Translations under genes and position numbers: made by a program | Assembly (NCBI RefSeq): GCF_006210265.1 | Contig: NZ_VCNC01000008.1 | Coordinates: forward strand, 1 to 64,000 | Direction of reading: 5' to 3' | DNA: 64,000 nt | Source: Desulfovibrio sp. UCD-KL4C | Lineage (GTDB): Bacteria > Desulfobacterota > Desulfovibrionia > Desulfovibrionales > Desulfovibrionaceae | Shown here: positions 1 to 8,016 of the stretch, in pieces | Position numbering within the stretch: position 1 is the stretch's first letter | How the letters are laid out: each line of letters begins with the position of its first letter | Notes under the pieces: model-generated | What the model saw: the letters and a program-made list of their open reading frames with translations, nothing else | What the model was told of the DNA's origin: nothing | Database searches by the model: none

Positions 1-675
1 GATAGCCCCTTCACATAAAACTTTGCTGAGTCTGCCATTGTTGTCATACTCATATTCACGCAGAATCGGCTGCGGTGTGAGAGCTAATGCTTTTTTGATA
101 ATTCTGCCGTTTTTATCTCTTTCTGTTGCAACCAGTGAGAAAGGCTCATCCATATCAGGAACAGTAAACGGCTTAGTTTCAAGCTGTTGAATCGGCCCCA
201 TATTAACTGAATCCCTTTTCTGCTCATCGGTAATGGTTTGTCCTGTGCCTGTTTCAGGCTTTCTCGGCTGTTTTGTCGCCATTTCTGCCATTAATCCCTG
301 ACCGTACTCCGTTTTGCGCAGTTCTTTCGCTAACGGAAGCTCTGGGTTTTTAACCATAAATTGTGCATGGAGCTGCCGTTTAGCATTCTTTTGCCTTTCT
401 TGAATTTGCTCCATCTGTTGCTTGCGCTGATCCCACAGTTTACGGCGTTCGGGCTTCATCATGCTTGGGTACATTTTTTCATCATTACTGAAGTCAGCGA
501 AAAGAGTGGAAAGATCGTCAGGATCAAACTCTTCGCCCAGTCCTACGTTTTGCATCACCTCATACATTTCATTGAGTTGCTCTTCCGGTCTCATAGAGTT
601 TCTATACAAACGGGCACTTGTCGATAACTCTTCATTCTCTTTTTTGCGCAACCAGTAACTATTTAGCCTATTCAA
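1..675 (-). CDS. Unrecognised protein with a YD-like motif, 3' end cut by window edge
   Basis: An open frame of 225 codons runs leftward off the window. I start it at the TTG at 675-673 because a strong GGAGAGGAG ribosome site lies just upstream and no ATG is available there. The N-terminal part (about residues 1-130) is charged, rich in Glu, Lys, Arg and Met, and probably helical. A linker rich in Lys, Pro and Thr follows. Near residues 208-218 the text YEYDNNGRLSK resembles the Y-x-Y-D-x-x-G-R-L core of RHS/YD repeats. Only one such unit is visible before the edge, so membership of an RHS or toxin-delivery protein is a guess. No signal peptide or membrane segment is visible. Confidence 0.6.
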   Translation of the reverse strand, partial: MNRLNSYWLRKKENEELSTSARLYRNSMRPEEQLNEMYEVMQNVGLGEEFDPDDLSTLFADFSNDEKMYPSMMKPERRKLWDQRKQQMEQIQERQKNAKRQLHAQFMVKNPELPLAKELRKTEYGQGLMAEMATKQPRKPETGTGQTITDEQKRDSVNMGPIQQLETKPFTVPDMDEPFSLVATERDKNGRIIKKALALTPQPILREYEYDNNGRLSKVLCEGAI

Positions 676-819
676 ATTATGCTCCTCTCCTTATTGCCGT
701 ACCTGAATAAAATACAGAACTGCTCTGTACTTTAGGGCGTGACGTTTGCTCTATAAGGAAAGAATATTGAATAACGCGGACATGAATAAGCCGACTCAGG
801 TCCGGTTGGTGGAAAAACA

Positions 820-857
820 AAAATCCCCCTTGAAGCACTAAGCCTCAAGGGGGATTT
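820..857 (-). terminator. Terminator after ferritin gene
   Basis: A 13-bp perfect stem (821-833 with 845-857, arm AAATCCCCCTTGA) closes an 11-nt loop. On the minus strand it is followed by a T-rich run, and it lies 23 bp past the ferritin stop codon. Confidence 0.85.
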
Positions 858-880
858 AGTTAGGTCTTTAATAGTAGAAC

Positions 881-1390
881 TTATGCAGTGGTTGGAGGAG
901 TGAAAACACGTGAGCTTAGTTCTTTATCAAGAGCGAACATACCGTTGCCTTCGCCGCCGGTAAGTCTGAGCTTATTCAGTACTTCATTCACGTTGTCTTC
1001 TTCTTCAACCTGTTCTGTTACGAACCATTGCAGGAAGATGTTGGTAGCGTGATCTCTTTCATCAATAGCCAGATTAATCAGGTTATTGATAAGTGAGGTA
1101 ACTTTCTGCTCGTGCTCAAGAACTGCTTTAATGGCATCAAGAGGGCTTTTCCACTCGGCTTCTGGACCTTCAATCGCAGTCAGTAGAACCTTTCCACCGC
1201 GCTGAATTATGTAGTCATAGAATTTTGTGGCATGGAACTGTTCTTCCTGTGCCTGAACTCTCATCCAGTTCGCAAACCCGCTCAGTCCGATGTCGCTAAA
1301 GTAAGCGGACATGGAAAGGTATAGATAAGCAGAGTAGAATTCAGCGTTCAAATGTTCATTCAATGCTTTTTCAAGAACTTTATTGGACAT
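881..1390 (-). CDS. ftn: Non-haem ferritin
   Basis: A 169-residue ferritin that oxidises Fe(II) and stores it as a mineral core in a cytoplasmic 24-mer. The ferroxidase ligands of bacterial FtnA are all present at the usual numbering: Glu17, Glu50, His53, Glu94, Gln127 and Glu130. The length is typical and there is no haem-binding Met as in bacterioferritin. It is the last gene of a minus-strand run, HEAT protein-cydA-cydB-ftn, 33 bp after cydB and directly before a strong terminator. Its position beside oxygen-consuming enzymes suggests a role in limiting free iron, and so Fenton chemistry, during air exposure. Confidence 0.93.
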   Translation of the reverse strand: MSNKVLEKALNEHLNAEFYSAYLYLSMSAYFSDIGLSGFANWMRVQAQEEQFHATKFYDYIIQRGGKVLLTAIEGPEAEWKSPLDAIKAVLEHEQKVTSLINNLINLAIDERDHATNIFLQWFVTEQVEEEDNVNEVLNKLRLTGGEGNGMFALDKELSSRVFTPPTTA

Positions 1391-1423
1391 GTTATTAACT
1401 CTCCAACATTTTTAAATGGTTGC

Positions 1424-2437
1424 CTAATAACCGAGATCTTCGTCGGTTATCTTGGTTGCAAAAAACTTGTGCATCCAGAATTGATATATAATTACAATTG
1501 GCACCATTACTAGGGCTACTGTCAACATGATTTTAAGAGTCAGCTGACTTGAAGCCGCGTTATAGATAGTTATGGAGAATGCCGGATTAATGCTTGAAGG
1601 CAGTAGTGCTGGGAATAATCCTATAACTCCGAATAAGGTGGTTGAAACGATGAGCAGTGCTGAGCTGGCCCATGCTTTCCACCATTTCTGAGCAGAGATG
1701 AGTGTACGGGTCTTAACAATTGCAAAGATCGGTACAAGCAGAATCAATAACAGAATAGGGTGTGCAAGATAGTTGCTTAGCAGCTTGGTATAAATACCGG
1801 TAAGAGCAAGGAAAGCAACGTATACAGCAACTAAGATAGGCCAAATGGCTGCAGCCATATTGCCTGCACGTTCATTCAGATCTCCTGTAGTACGTACAGC
1901 AAGCCATAAGCACCCATGAAGTGTGAAGAGCAGTACAAATAAAACTCCACCGGCAAGGCCGTAAGGATTAAGCAGAGTCAGCAAGCCGCCCTGAAAAACG
2001 CCTTCAGCATTAATGGGGATTCCCTGAAAGATGTTTGCAAATGCAACACCTAAAAGCAGGGCCGGTACAGCACTACCGAAGACCATGCATGCATCCCAGA
2101 ATTTGCGGGCGCCGTCTGATTCGACTAGCCCTCTAAATTCAAATGCAACGCCGCGAATAATAAGGGCCATCAGTAGCAGCATTAAAGCTGTGTAAAGTCC
2201 GCTGAACATTACCGCATAAGCTTTTGGAAAAGCCGCAAAGGTTACTCCGCCTGCGGTAATAAGCCAAACTTCATTTCCGTCCCAGAAAGGGCCCATTGCA
2301 TTAAAGATTGTTTTTTTATCTTTCTCGTTTTTGGCGAGAAATGGCATCATTGCGCCTAGACCGAGGTCATAACCGTCAAGCATAAAATAGACGGCCCAGA
2401 GCACTCCCCATAATAAGAACCATATAGTTTCCAGCAT
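1424..2437 (-). CDS. cydB: Cytochrome bd quinol oxidase subunit II
   Basis: A 337-residue integral membrane protein with about eight hydrophobic segments. It begins MLETIWFLLWGVLWAVYF and carries the CydB signature region GYDLGLGAMMPF near residues 23-34 and WDGNEVWLI at about 52-60. It is the structural partner of CydA in the membrane quinol oxidase that reduces O2 to water at very low O2. It follows cydA by 36 bp and precedes ferritin by 33 bp, so co-transcription is likely. In anaerobic sulfate reducers this enzyme is known mainly as an oxygen scavenger. Confidence 0.95.
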   Translation of the reverse strand: MLETIWFLLWGVLWAVYFMLDGYDLGLGAMMPFLAKNEKDKKTIFNAMGPFWDGNEVWLITAGGVTFAAFPKAYAVMFSGLYTALMLLLMALIIRGVAFEFRGLVESDGARKFWDACMVFGSAVPALLLGVAFANIFQGIPINAEGVFQGGLLTLLNPYGLAGGVLFVLLFTLHGCLWLAVRTTGDLNERAGNMAAAIWPILVAVYVAFLALTGIYTKLLSNYLAHPILLLILLVPIFAIVKTRTLISAQKWWKAWASSALLIVSTTLFGVIGLFPALLPSSINPAFSITIYNAASSQLTLKIMLTVALVMVPIVIIYQFWMHKFFATKITDEDLGY

Positions 2438-2473
2438 GTTTATCTCCTTGACTTGTAGAGTTTAGTAAAGCTC

Positions 2474-3787
2474 TTAAGCCTTCACAGGTTCAGGCCCTTT
2501 GCGTGCAAATTTGGTCAGCAGGAATATTTCGCAGGTACCGAGTATTGTGTATAGCAGGGTAAGCCCGATGAATGAAAATGCGACCTGACTTGTCACGATG
2601 GGAGAAACCGCATCACTGGTTTTCATTATGCCGTATACTATCCACGGCTGTCTTCCTACTTCAGCTATCGCCCAACCTGCCCAAATGGCAATGTAAGGAA
2701 GGGGAATAGAGTAGAGCATTACGCGAAGTAGCAATTTGTTTTCAACCAGATTCTTTCTCTTAATCCAAGCCCATATGCAAAGGAGAGGGAATAGAGTTCC
2801 TAGCCCGACCATCAAGCGGAAAGCAAGGAATGTAACTGTTACTGGAGGGCGGTCTTCTTTGGCCCATGCTTTAAGCCCCTTAACCGGAGCATCAAAGGAG
2901 TTGAAAGCTAAGAAGCTAAGTCCGCCAGGGATGCCGAAAAGTTCAATTGAATTTTCTTCTTTTGCTTCATTAGGCACAGAAAGGAGGTACATTGGTGCGC
3001 TGTCTGTTGTTTCCCAGAGAGCTTCCATTGCAGCAAGTTTTGCAGGTTGAACGTGTGCAACTTCCTGAGCATGTCCGTGTCCTTGCACAGCAACTGCAAT
3101 GGAAAATATGAAAGCGCAAACAAGACCCATTTTGAAAGATGTTGTGAAGAATTCAACTTCATTTTTGCGGAGCAGATGATAGGCACTGATTCCCATAATG
3201 AAGAATCCTCCAACTACTAACGCTCCGAATCCGTTGTGTAAAAACTGTGACCATGCGAAAGGGTTTGTAATAACTGTTATAAAATTTTCTAGCTCTGCAC
3301 GGCCGTTGCGGATTACGTATCCGACAGGGTTCTGCATCCAGCCATTGGCAAGAATAATCCAAACTGCTGACATATTTGATGCGATTGCAACGATCCATAT
3401 GCAGGCACAGTGCATTTTAGCTGAAAGTTTTTTCCAGCCGAAAATCCATGCGGCAAGGAAAGTTGATTCCATAAAAAAGGCGACTGTTGCTTCAATGGCG
3501 AGCAGTGATCCGAAAATATCTCCGACATATTCAGAGTATTTGGACCAGTTTGTTCCAAATTGAAATTCAAGCGTTATTCCGGTTACTACTCCGAGGACAA
3601 AGTTAATAACAAACAATTTTCCCCAGAATTTAGTCATCCTCAGATAAACTTCTTTTCCTGTGCGCACATAGTAGGTTTCCATGATGGCAACCATTACTGA
3701 AAGACCTAGTGTAAGGGGCACAAAAATGAAGTGGAACATTGTTGCCATGGCGAATTGAAGCCTTGACAGCATAAGAACATCCATCAT
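2474..3787 (-). CDS. cydA: Cytochrome bd quinol oxidase subunit I
   Basis: A 437-residue haem-bearing subunit that oxidises quinol and reduces O2. Ligands match the family: His19 (haem b595), His184 (haem b558, His186 in E. coli), Met326 in FRLMVG (haem b558), and Glu99 and Glu107 near the haem pair. The quinol loop motif KLAAMEALWET (about 250-260) and the GRQPW motif (378-382) are present. It is about 85 residues shorter than the E. coli protein because the C-terminal Q-loop insertion is missing, so it belongs to the short-loop class. The start is ATG-ATG behind AAGGAGAGGA; the second ATG fits the spacing slightly better. It lies 24 bp behind the HEAT-like gene. Confidence 0.95.
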   Translation of the reverse strand: MMDVLMLSRLQFAMATMFHFIFVPLTLGLSVMVAIMETYYVRTGKEVYLRMTKFWGKLFVINFVLGVVTGITLEFQFGTNWSKYSEYVGDIFGSLLAIEATVAFFMESTFLAAWIFGWKKLSAKMHCACIWIVAIASNMSAVWIILANGWMQNPVGYVIRNGRAELENFITVITNPFAWSQFLHNGFGALVVGGFFIMGISAYHLLRKNEVEFFTTSFKMGLVCAFIFSIAVAVQGHGHAQEVAHVQPAKLAAMEALWETTDSAPMYLLSVPNEAKEENSIELFGIPGGLSFLAFNSFDAPVKGLKAWAKEDRPPVTVTFLAFRLMVGLGTLFPLLCIWAWIKRKNLVENKLLLRVMLYSIPLPYIAIWAGWAIAEVGRQPWIVYGIMKTSDAVSPIVTSQVAFSFIGLTLLYTILGTCEIFLLTKFARKGPEPVKA

Positions 3788-3811
3788 TCCTCTCCTTGTT
3801 CAGAGTTACAA

Positions 3812-4510
3812 TTATTCCCCGGAAATTTTTTCTAGGGCCGCTTGCGCCAATTGGCCAACAGTCAAAGATTGAAGCTGTCGGTCCATATAAATACTAATAA
3901 TATTTCCATTGCCTGTGAGCTTTTTAAGCTGCGGCACAGCTTGCTTAGCTTTAAGCCCCCCAAGGGCCCAGCAGGCAATTCCAACAAGCACAGGGTCAGT
4001 AGTTGCAAGAAATTTGATTAAATCATCTGTTGCAGGGTTAACTATATCAGGTCTGCTTTGTGCAAGTCTTGCAACTCCCCACATTGCTCCGCGAAGCAGC
4101 AGAGTAAATTCAAGAAAATTTTCTGGTTTTCCTTCCGCTTCATGAATATAGCTGAGAAGAAATCTGCCATATTCGTCAGCCATAACTTTATTTGAAGCAG
4201 TAATTTCACCCATTGCTTCAGGTACACCCCAACCGCATCCACCTGATTCTTCATTAAGCATCCACATTATTCTGCGCATGACTATTCTAGCCCGTGCATC
4301 ATCTTCTGCAAACAGCCTGCATAAGACTTGCCCAAAGGATGTAACTCCGTGCCAGCGGACGATTTCAGAAGGAGCACATAGAGAGGAAAAAAGGGGAGCA
4401 ATGAGGGTTTGCATTGGATGATCTTTCATGAGCTCAGAAAATTTCTGCTCCCAGTTTTCATCTGCAAGGGCCACCATGACCGCTTTCTTTACCTGCCGTC
4501 CAACTGCCAT
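3812..4510 (-). CDS. HEAT-repeat-like protein ahead of cydA
   Basis: A 232-residue soluble alpha-helical protein with no signal peptide. Paired helices such as VRWHGVTSFGQVLCRL and GIACWALGGLKAKQAVPQL look like HEAT/PBS-lyase-type repeats. A Trp- and Gly-rich centre (about 85-100, GGCGWGVPEAMGEI) is distinctive. I believe this is the DVU0298-type family of Desulfovibrio, but I name that from memory only. It lies 24 bp upstream of cydA and would be the first gene of the cyd-ftn run, so a role in oxidase assembly or haem supply is possible. No function is established from the sequence. Confidence 0.8.
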   Translation of the reverse strand: MAVGRQVKKAVMVALADENWEQKFSELMKDHPMQTLIAPLFSSLCAPSEIVRWHGVTSFGQVLCRLFAEDDARARIVMRRIMWMLNEESGGCGWGVPEAMGEITASNKVMADEYGRFLLSYIHEAEGKPENFLEFTLLLRGAMWGVARLAQSRPDIVNPATDDLIKFLATTDPVLVGIACWALGGLKAKQAVPQLKKLTGNGNIISIYMDRQLQSLTVGQLAQAALEKISGE

Positions 4511-4529
4511 GAAGTGGATCTCCTTGTTA

Positions 4530-4558
4530 AGCGGGCGGAACTATTAATTCCACCCGCT
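4530..4558 (-). terminator. Hairpin after roo
   Basis: An 11-bp stem (4530-4540 with 4548-4558) contains one internal mismatch that becomes a U-G wobble only on the minus strand, which supports minus-strand transcription. It lies 13 bp after the roo stop. The following minus-strand sequence is not strongly T-rich, so it may be a weak terminator or an mRNA-stabilising hairpin. Confidence 0.5.
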
Positions 4559-4571
4559 ATTTATCTAATAG

Positions 4572-5774
4572 TTAGGCGTTTTTAATTTTTATTGCTTTTG
4601 CGATTTCGCGTCCCAGTTCATAACATTCCTCATAGGATTTATGATCAGGGCGGTTTTTAACCTTAATATTAGGATCAATAATTTCCATGTTCATTTTTTC
4701 CAGCCATTCTCTGAGAATCTTAACGCATTCTCCGCTCCAGCCGAATGAACCGAAACAAGCACCTATTTTGTTCTGAGGTCTTAGACCCTTAACATAAGTA
4801 AGAACATCAGCCATGCCGGGAAGGATCCCGTTGTTATGAGTAGGTGAGCCAAGAATGACTGCTCCTGCGTCAAAAACTTCAGACATAATGTCGCTATGAT
4901 GGTTAGCTTTCACATTCATGATTCTAACGCTGATACCTTCGTCTGCGAGGCCGGAAGCAATCGCATTAGCCATACGCTCTGTGGATTTCCACATGGTGTC
5001 ATAGATGATGACAGCTTTGTTTGTGGTTCTCTGCTCAGCGTATTCTACGTATTTTTGACAAGCATACGCGACATCTTCACCTCTAAACATCAACCCGTGG
5101 TCAGGACAAAGAGTGTCGATATCAAGGTTAATACTTTCTAAAAATTCAATGGTTTTTGTGACTTTAGGAGAGTAAGGATTGACGATGTTAGCATAGTACT
5201 GAGCCATAAGGTCAGTTACTTTTTCTTTGCTTACTTCATCTGCAAATCTTTCGCTGGTTGCCCAGTTCTGTCCAAATGCATCACTTGAAATAAGCATTTT
5301 AGCTTCAGGTATGCAGGTAAACATGTTGTCAGGCCAGTGGAGCATTTTGGTTTCGTAAAAACGGAGAGTTTTTTTACCTAAGGAAATTTCATCTCCGGAA
5401 TTTGCAATAACTATAGGCCAGTCTTTGCAGTCAAAGAAAGTGGCAAGTGACTTTGCTCCCATGGGTGAAATGAAAATCTTTTCAGGTTTGCAAAGTTCAA
5501 CCATACGGGCAAGACAGCCTGAATGGTCTGGCTCTAAATGGTTAACTACAATATAGTCAATTTTTTCAAGTTCAGTTAGCTGGGATACTGAGCAAAGGAA
5601 CTGGCTTTCAAATGCGGCCGGAACAGTATCAACTAGAGCTCTTTTTTCGTCTTCAACGTAAAAGGCATTGTATGTTGTACCCTTAGAGGAAAGAGCATAA
5701 CCGTGGAAGTTGCGGCAATTCCAGTCAACAACTCCAACCCAATGGATACCTTCTTTTATTTGAACAGGTCTCAC
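4572..5774 (-). CDS. roo: Rubredoxin:oxygen oxidoreductase (flavodiiron protein)
   Basis: A 400-residue class A flavodiiron protein that reduces O2 (and often NO) with electrons from rubredoxin. The N-terminal metallo-beta-lactamase-like domain has the diiron ligands His79, Glu81, Asp83 (HLEPDH), His146, Asp165 and His226. The flavodoxin domain starts near residue 253 with the FMN phosphate loop IYDTMWKSTERMA. The start codon is GTG at 5774, placed by AGGA about 8 bp upstream. It lies 92 bp beyond the rubredoxin gene with a hairpin between, so it is probably read from the rubredoxin transcript past a partial terminator. Its electron donor is therefore encoded next door. Confidence 0.95.
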   Translation of the reverse strand: MRPVQIKEGIHWVGVVDWNCRNFHGYALSSKGTTYNAFYVEDEKRALVDTVPAAFESQFLCSVSQLTELEKIDYIVVNHLEPDHSGCLARMVELCKPEKIFISPMGAKSLATFFDCKDWPIVIANSGDEISLGKKTLRFYETKMLHWPDNMFTCIPEAKMLISSDAFGQNWATSERFADEVSKEKVTDLMAQYYANIVNPYSPKVTKTIEFLESINLDIDTLCPDHGLMFRGEDVAYACQKYVEYAEQRTTNKAVIIYDTMWKSTERMANAIASGLADEGISVRIMNVKANHHSDIMSEVFDAGAVILGSPTHNNGILPGMADVLTYVKGLRPQNKIGACFGSFGWSGECVKILREWLEKMNMEIIDPNIKVKNRPDHKSYEECYELGREIAKAIKIKNA

Positions 5775-5803
5775 TATAAAATCCTACTACTTTAAAAGTT
5801 TAA

Positions 5804-5836
5804 GATAGAAAGCCGGGATTTTCCCGGCTTTCTATC
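5804..5836 (-). terminator. Strong hairpin between rubredoxin and roo
   Basis: A 15-bp perfect stem (5804-5818 with 5822-5836) has a TTT loop. On the minus strand it is followed by TTAAACTTTT, so termination may be incomplete. With only about 29 bp left before the roo start there is little room for a separate promoter, so it may set the ratio of rubredoxin to Roo. Confidence 0.75.
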
Positions 5837-5866
5837 TAAATAATTTGATGATAAATTGAGCCGTTT

Positions 5867-6025
5867 TTAGGACTCTGGCTCGAAGTCATCCTTGGATGCT
5901 CCGCAGACAGGGCATTCCCAATCGTCAGGAATGTCTTCAAATTTAGTTCCGGCAGCTATTCCGCCATCAGGGTCGCCTTCAGCAGGGTCATAAACCCAGC
6001 CACATATAGTACATACATATTTCAT
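5867..6025 (-). CDS. rub: Rubredoxin (classical, C-x2-C)
   Basis: A 52-residue electron carrier with a single Fe(Cys)4 site. The two knuckles are CTICG (Cys6, Cys9) and CPVCG (Cys39, Cys42), and the sequence [15 protein letters not shown] is typical of Desulfovibrio rubredoxins. It probably feeds electrons to Roo, encoded just downstream, and to rubrerythrin and desulfoferrodoxin upstream. The ATG at 6025 has a GGAG ribosome site. It lies 31 bp after the second rubredoxin-like gene and ends at a strong hairpin. Confidence 0.95.
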   Translation of the reverse strand: MKYVCTICGWVYDPAEGDPDGGIAAGTKFEDIPDDWECPVCGASKDDFEPES

Positions 6026-6056
6026 TTTAAATTCTCCGTTCAAAGTTAAATATTAT

Positions 6057-6236
6057 TTAAGCTAAAGATTTAAATGACTTTTTGGTAGCTCCGCAAATAG
6101 GACACTTCCAATCTTCAGGTAGATCCTTAAACTGAGTTCCTTTCGCGATTTTACCTTTCTTGTCGCCTTTATCAGGGCTGTAAATATAACCGCAATTACT
6201 AACCTGACACTGATACATTTCTTCTGGATTATTCAT
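6057..6236 (-). CDS. Rubredoxin-like protein with C-x4-C first knuckle
   Basis: A 59-residue rubredoxin homologue. The C-terminal knuckle is normal (CPICG, Cys45 and Cys48), but the first is CQVSNCG (Cys10 and Cys15), with four residues between the cysteines instead of two. Such spacing is known from Rdl or Rd-2 type rubredoxins of Desulfovibrio. The changed knuckle may shift redox potential or partner choice. It sits between dfx (19 bp) and the classical rubredoxin (31 bp) in the same direction, so it probably serves superoxide or peroxide reduction. It is Lys-rich, in contrast to the acidic classical rubredoxin next to it, which suggests a different docking partner. Confidence 0.93.
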   Translation of the reverse strand: MNNPEEMYQCQVSNCGYIYSPDKGDKKGKIAKGTQFKDLPEDWKCPICGATKKSFKSLA

Positions 6237-6255
6237 ATTAACCTCAAATTAAAGA

Positions 6256-6639
6256 TTATGCTTTCCAGAGACCGTGTAAGTTACAGTATTCACGTGCGGT
6301 AATAGGTTCATCTCCGAATTTACATCCGCAGAATTCTGCTACAGGAGCATCGCCTGGGTTAAGTTTTTTCAGGTAACGATTATTACCGGAAACAAGCTCA
6401 ATCCATTCAATGTAATGTTTTTCTTCCATAGGATGAGGGACAGAACCAACAGAAACTCTGTAGCCGCCCTCGATTTTTTCAATGACAGGAACATGTTTTT
6501 CTTTTGCTGCATCAACGGTATTTTCAGTCATGAGTTTCATGTCTGTTCCGCAGCAAGCAAGGTTGCCTTCACCGGCATGCATGACCATAGTGATATTACC
6601 GCATGCTTCACATTTGTAGATCTCAAAAAGTTTAGCCAT
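6256..6639 (-). CDS. dfx: Desulfoferrodoxin (two-iron superoxide reductase)
   Basis: A 127-residue class I superoxide reductase, which reduces superoxide to peroxide without releasing O2. Centre I uses Cys10, Cys13, Cys29 and Cys30 (desulforedoxin-like). Centre II uses His49, His69, His75, Cys119 and His122. The catalytically important Glu47-Lys48 pair is present just before His49. It is 26 bp after rbr and 19 bp before the rubredoxin-like gene, so its peroxide product can be handled by rubrerythrin from the same transcript. Confidence 0.96.
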   Translation of the reverse strand: MAKLFEIYKCEACGNITMVMHAGEGNLACCGTDMKLMTENTVDAAKEKHVPVIEKIEGGYRVSVGSVPHPMEEKHYIEWIELVSGNNRYLKKLNPGDAPVAEFCGCKFGDEPITAREYCNLHGLWKA

Positions 6640-6665
6640 TTTATTCTCCGTTGCATGGTTAGAAA

Positions 6666-7241
6666 TTAATAGTTCTCGCTAACTAGCTGGAAGTGCGCCT
6701 GTGGATGTGCGCAGGCTGGACACTGATGAGGAGCTTCATCACCTGTGTGGATGTAGCTGCAGTTCTGACACTGCCATACCACGGTAGAGTCTTTTTTAAA
6801 CACTTTACCGTCTTTAATATTTTTAGCAAGGGTAAGATAACGTTTTTCATGAAACTCTTCTGCAACGGCAATTGCTCTAAAGATGGCGGCAATTGTTGTA
6901 AATCCTTCTTCTTCAGCTATTTTTGCAAAAGATGGGTACATGTGCTGCCATTCTTCATTTTCGCCTGCAGCAGCAGCTAAAAGATTGTCTGCTGTTGTTC
7001 CGATAATTCCTGCAGGAAATGAAGCGGCTACTTCTACATCTCCGCCTTCAAGGAGTTTGAACAGACGTTTAGCGTGTTCTTTTTCTTGATTAGCTGTTTC
7101 TTCAAATATTTTAGAGATTTGAATGAAGCCGTCTTTTTTTGCTTGTGAAGCAAAATATGTGTAGCGATTACGGGCCTGTGATTCACCTGCAAAGGCAGTT
7201 AGAATATTTTTTTCAGTACGGGAACCTTTCAATCCAGCCAT
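6666..7241 (-). CDS. rbr: Rubrerythrin
   Basis: A 191-residue peroxide reductase. The N-terminal ferritin-like diiron domain (about 1-145) carries Glu-rich helices such as [15 protein letters not shown] and [13 protein letters not shown]. The C-terminal rubredoxin domain has CQNC and CPAC knuckles (about 156-177). It reduces hydrogen peroxide to water with electrons from NADH via rubredoxin. It is the first structural gene after perR, with 158 bp between, where a palindrome that could be a PerR operator is found. Confidence 0.95.
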   Translation of the reverse strand: MAGLKGSRTEKNILTAFAGESQARNRYTYFASQAKKDGFIQISKIFEETANQEKEHAKRLFKLLEGGDVEVAASFPAGIIGTTADNLLAAAAGENEEWQHMYPSFAKIAEEEGFTTIAAIFRAIAVAEEFHEKRYLTLAKNIKDGKVFKKDSTVVWQCQNCSYIHTGDEAPHQCPACAHPQAHFQLVSENY

Positions 7242-7351
7242 TTTATGTTCTCCTTTAATAAATGATTTAGACGTAGTCCTACCACGCTGAACTACTACTG
7301 AAAGTATCAGCTAATGGATGTTATGTCATTTTTTTTGTAAAGAATCGTTCG

Positions 7352-7369
7352 ATAATAAGAAATTATTAT
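7352..7369. promoter_or_regulatory. AT palindrome upstream of rbr, possible PerR/Fur-type operator
   Basis: Perfect 7-bp arms ATAATAA and TTATTAT are separated by GAAA, 111 bp upstream of the rbr start and inside the perR-rbr gap. The composition resembles Fur-family boxes but the spacing (7-4-7) is not the standard 7-1-7, so the assignment is tentative. Confidence 0.4.
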
Positions 7370-7399
7370 TGAGAAAGTATCGTCTTCAGTAAAAACGAT

Positions 7400-7786
7400 T
7401 TAACAGATATTTTTACAGTCTGGGCATATCCCATAGTATTCAATGGTACATCCTGTAACTTTATATCCACTGGCTTCCAATTGGTCCGGGACAGGGACAT
7501 TTACAGGAAACATTAAGTCTTCAACTTTGCCGCATTCCGTACATCTCATATGAGGATGGGGCGTAGCATTCCCGTCAAATCGGTTTTTGCCACCTGATTC
7601 TATTTTAAGGATTACTCCGGTTGAAGCCATCAACTCCAGGTTTCTGTAAACAGTACCTAGACTGATGTTACTAATCCTCTTTCTGACTAACTCATAAAGT
7701 TCGTCAGCAGTCGGGTGACATGTAACACCCTTTAACTCTTCAAGTATGAGTTCTCTTTGTTTTGATCTTCTTTGTCCTATTTTCAT
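7400..7786 (-). CDS. perR: Fur-family peroxide regulator, PerR-like
   Basis: A 128-residue Fur-superfamily DNA-binding protein. A winged helix (about 1-80) with SLGTVYRNLELM is followed by a dimerisation domain with structural zinc pairs CTEC and CPDC plus a final Cys. His/Asp candidates for the regulatory metal (FDGNATPHPHM) are present. I use the ATG at 7786, with GAGGT upstream, rather than a longer frame that adds 15 residues with no ribosome site. Linkage to rbr mirrors the rbr-perR-rdl arrangement known in D. vulgaris, so regulation of rbr-dfx-rubredoxin by peroxide is the likely role. PerR versus Fur is judged mainly by context. Confidence 0.88.
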   Translation of the reverse strand: MKIGQRRSKQRELILEELKGVTCHPTADELYELVRKRISNISLGTVYRNLELMASTGVILKIESGGKNRFDGNATPHPHMRCTECGKVEDLMFPVNVPVPDQLEASGYKVTGCTIEYYGICPDCKNIC

Positions 7787-7801
7787 AATGACCTCTGTTG
7801 A

Positions 7802-7816
7802 ATTAATAGTAATAAT
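7802..7816. promoter_or_regulatory. Possible PerR box upstream of perR
   Basis: ATTAATA-G-TAATAAT is a 7-1-7 inverted repeat with 6 of 7 positions paired, the geometry of the B. subtilis Per box. It ends 16 bp upstream of the perR start codon, where binding would allow autoregulation. Confidence 0.4.
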
Positions 7817-8016
7817 TCTTGTTAATGTCAACTGCTTATCAAATTATTTATTTGTAATAAGTAAGAAAACTAAATTCTTTCAGCAAAAATGTTAGCGAAT
7901 TTCTATGTAAATAAAGCTTTAAGCTCTCTAAATCAATCTGAACAGATTTCTTGCAGTCACTCATAATTAAAGCTATCCCTAAAATAACTAGGTTAATTTG
8001 TTGTTGCGGAGATGTT

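Noticed and set aside
2736-3050. Plus-strand frame inside cydA
   Set aside because: It lies wholly within the well-supported cydA on the other strand.
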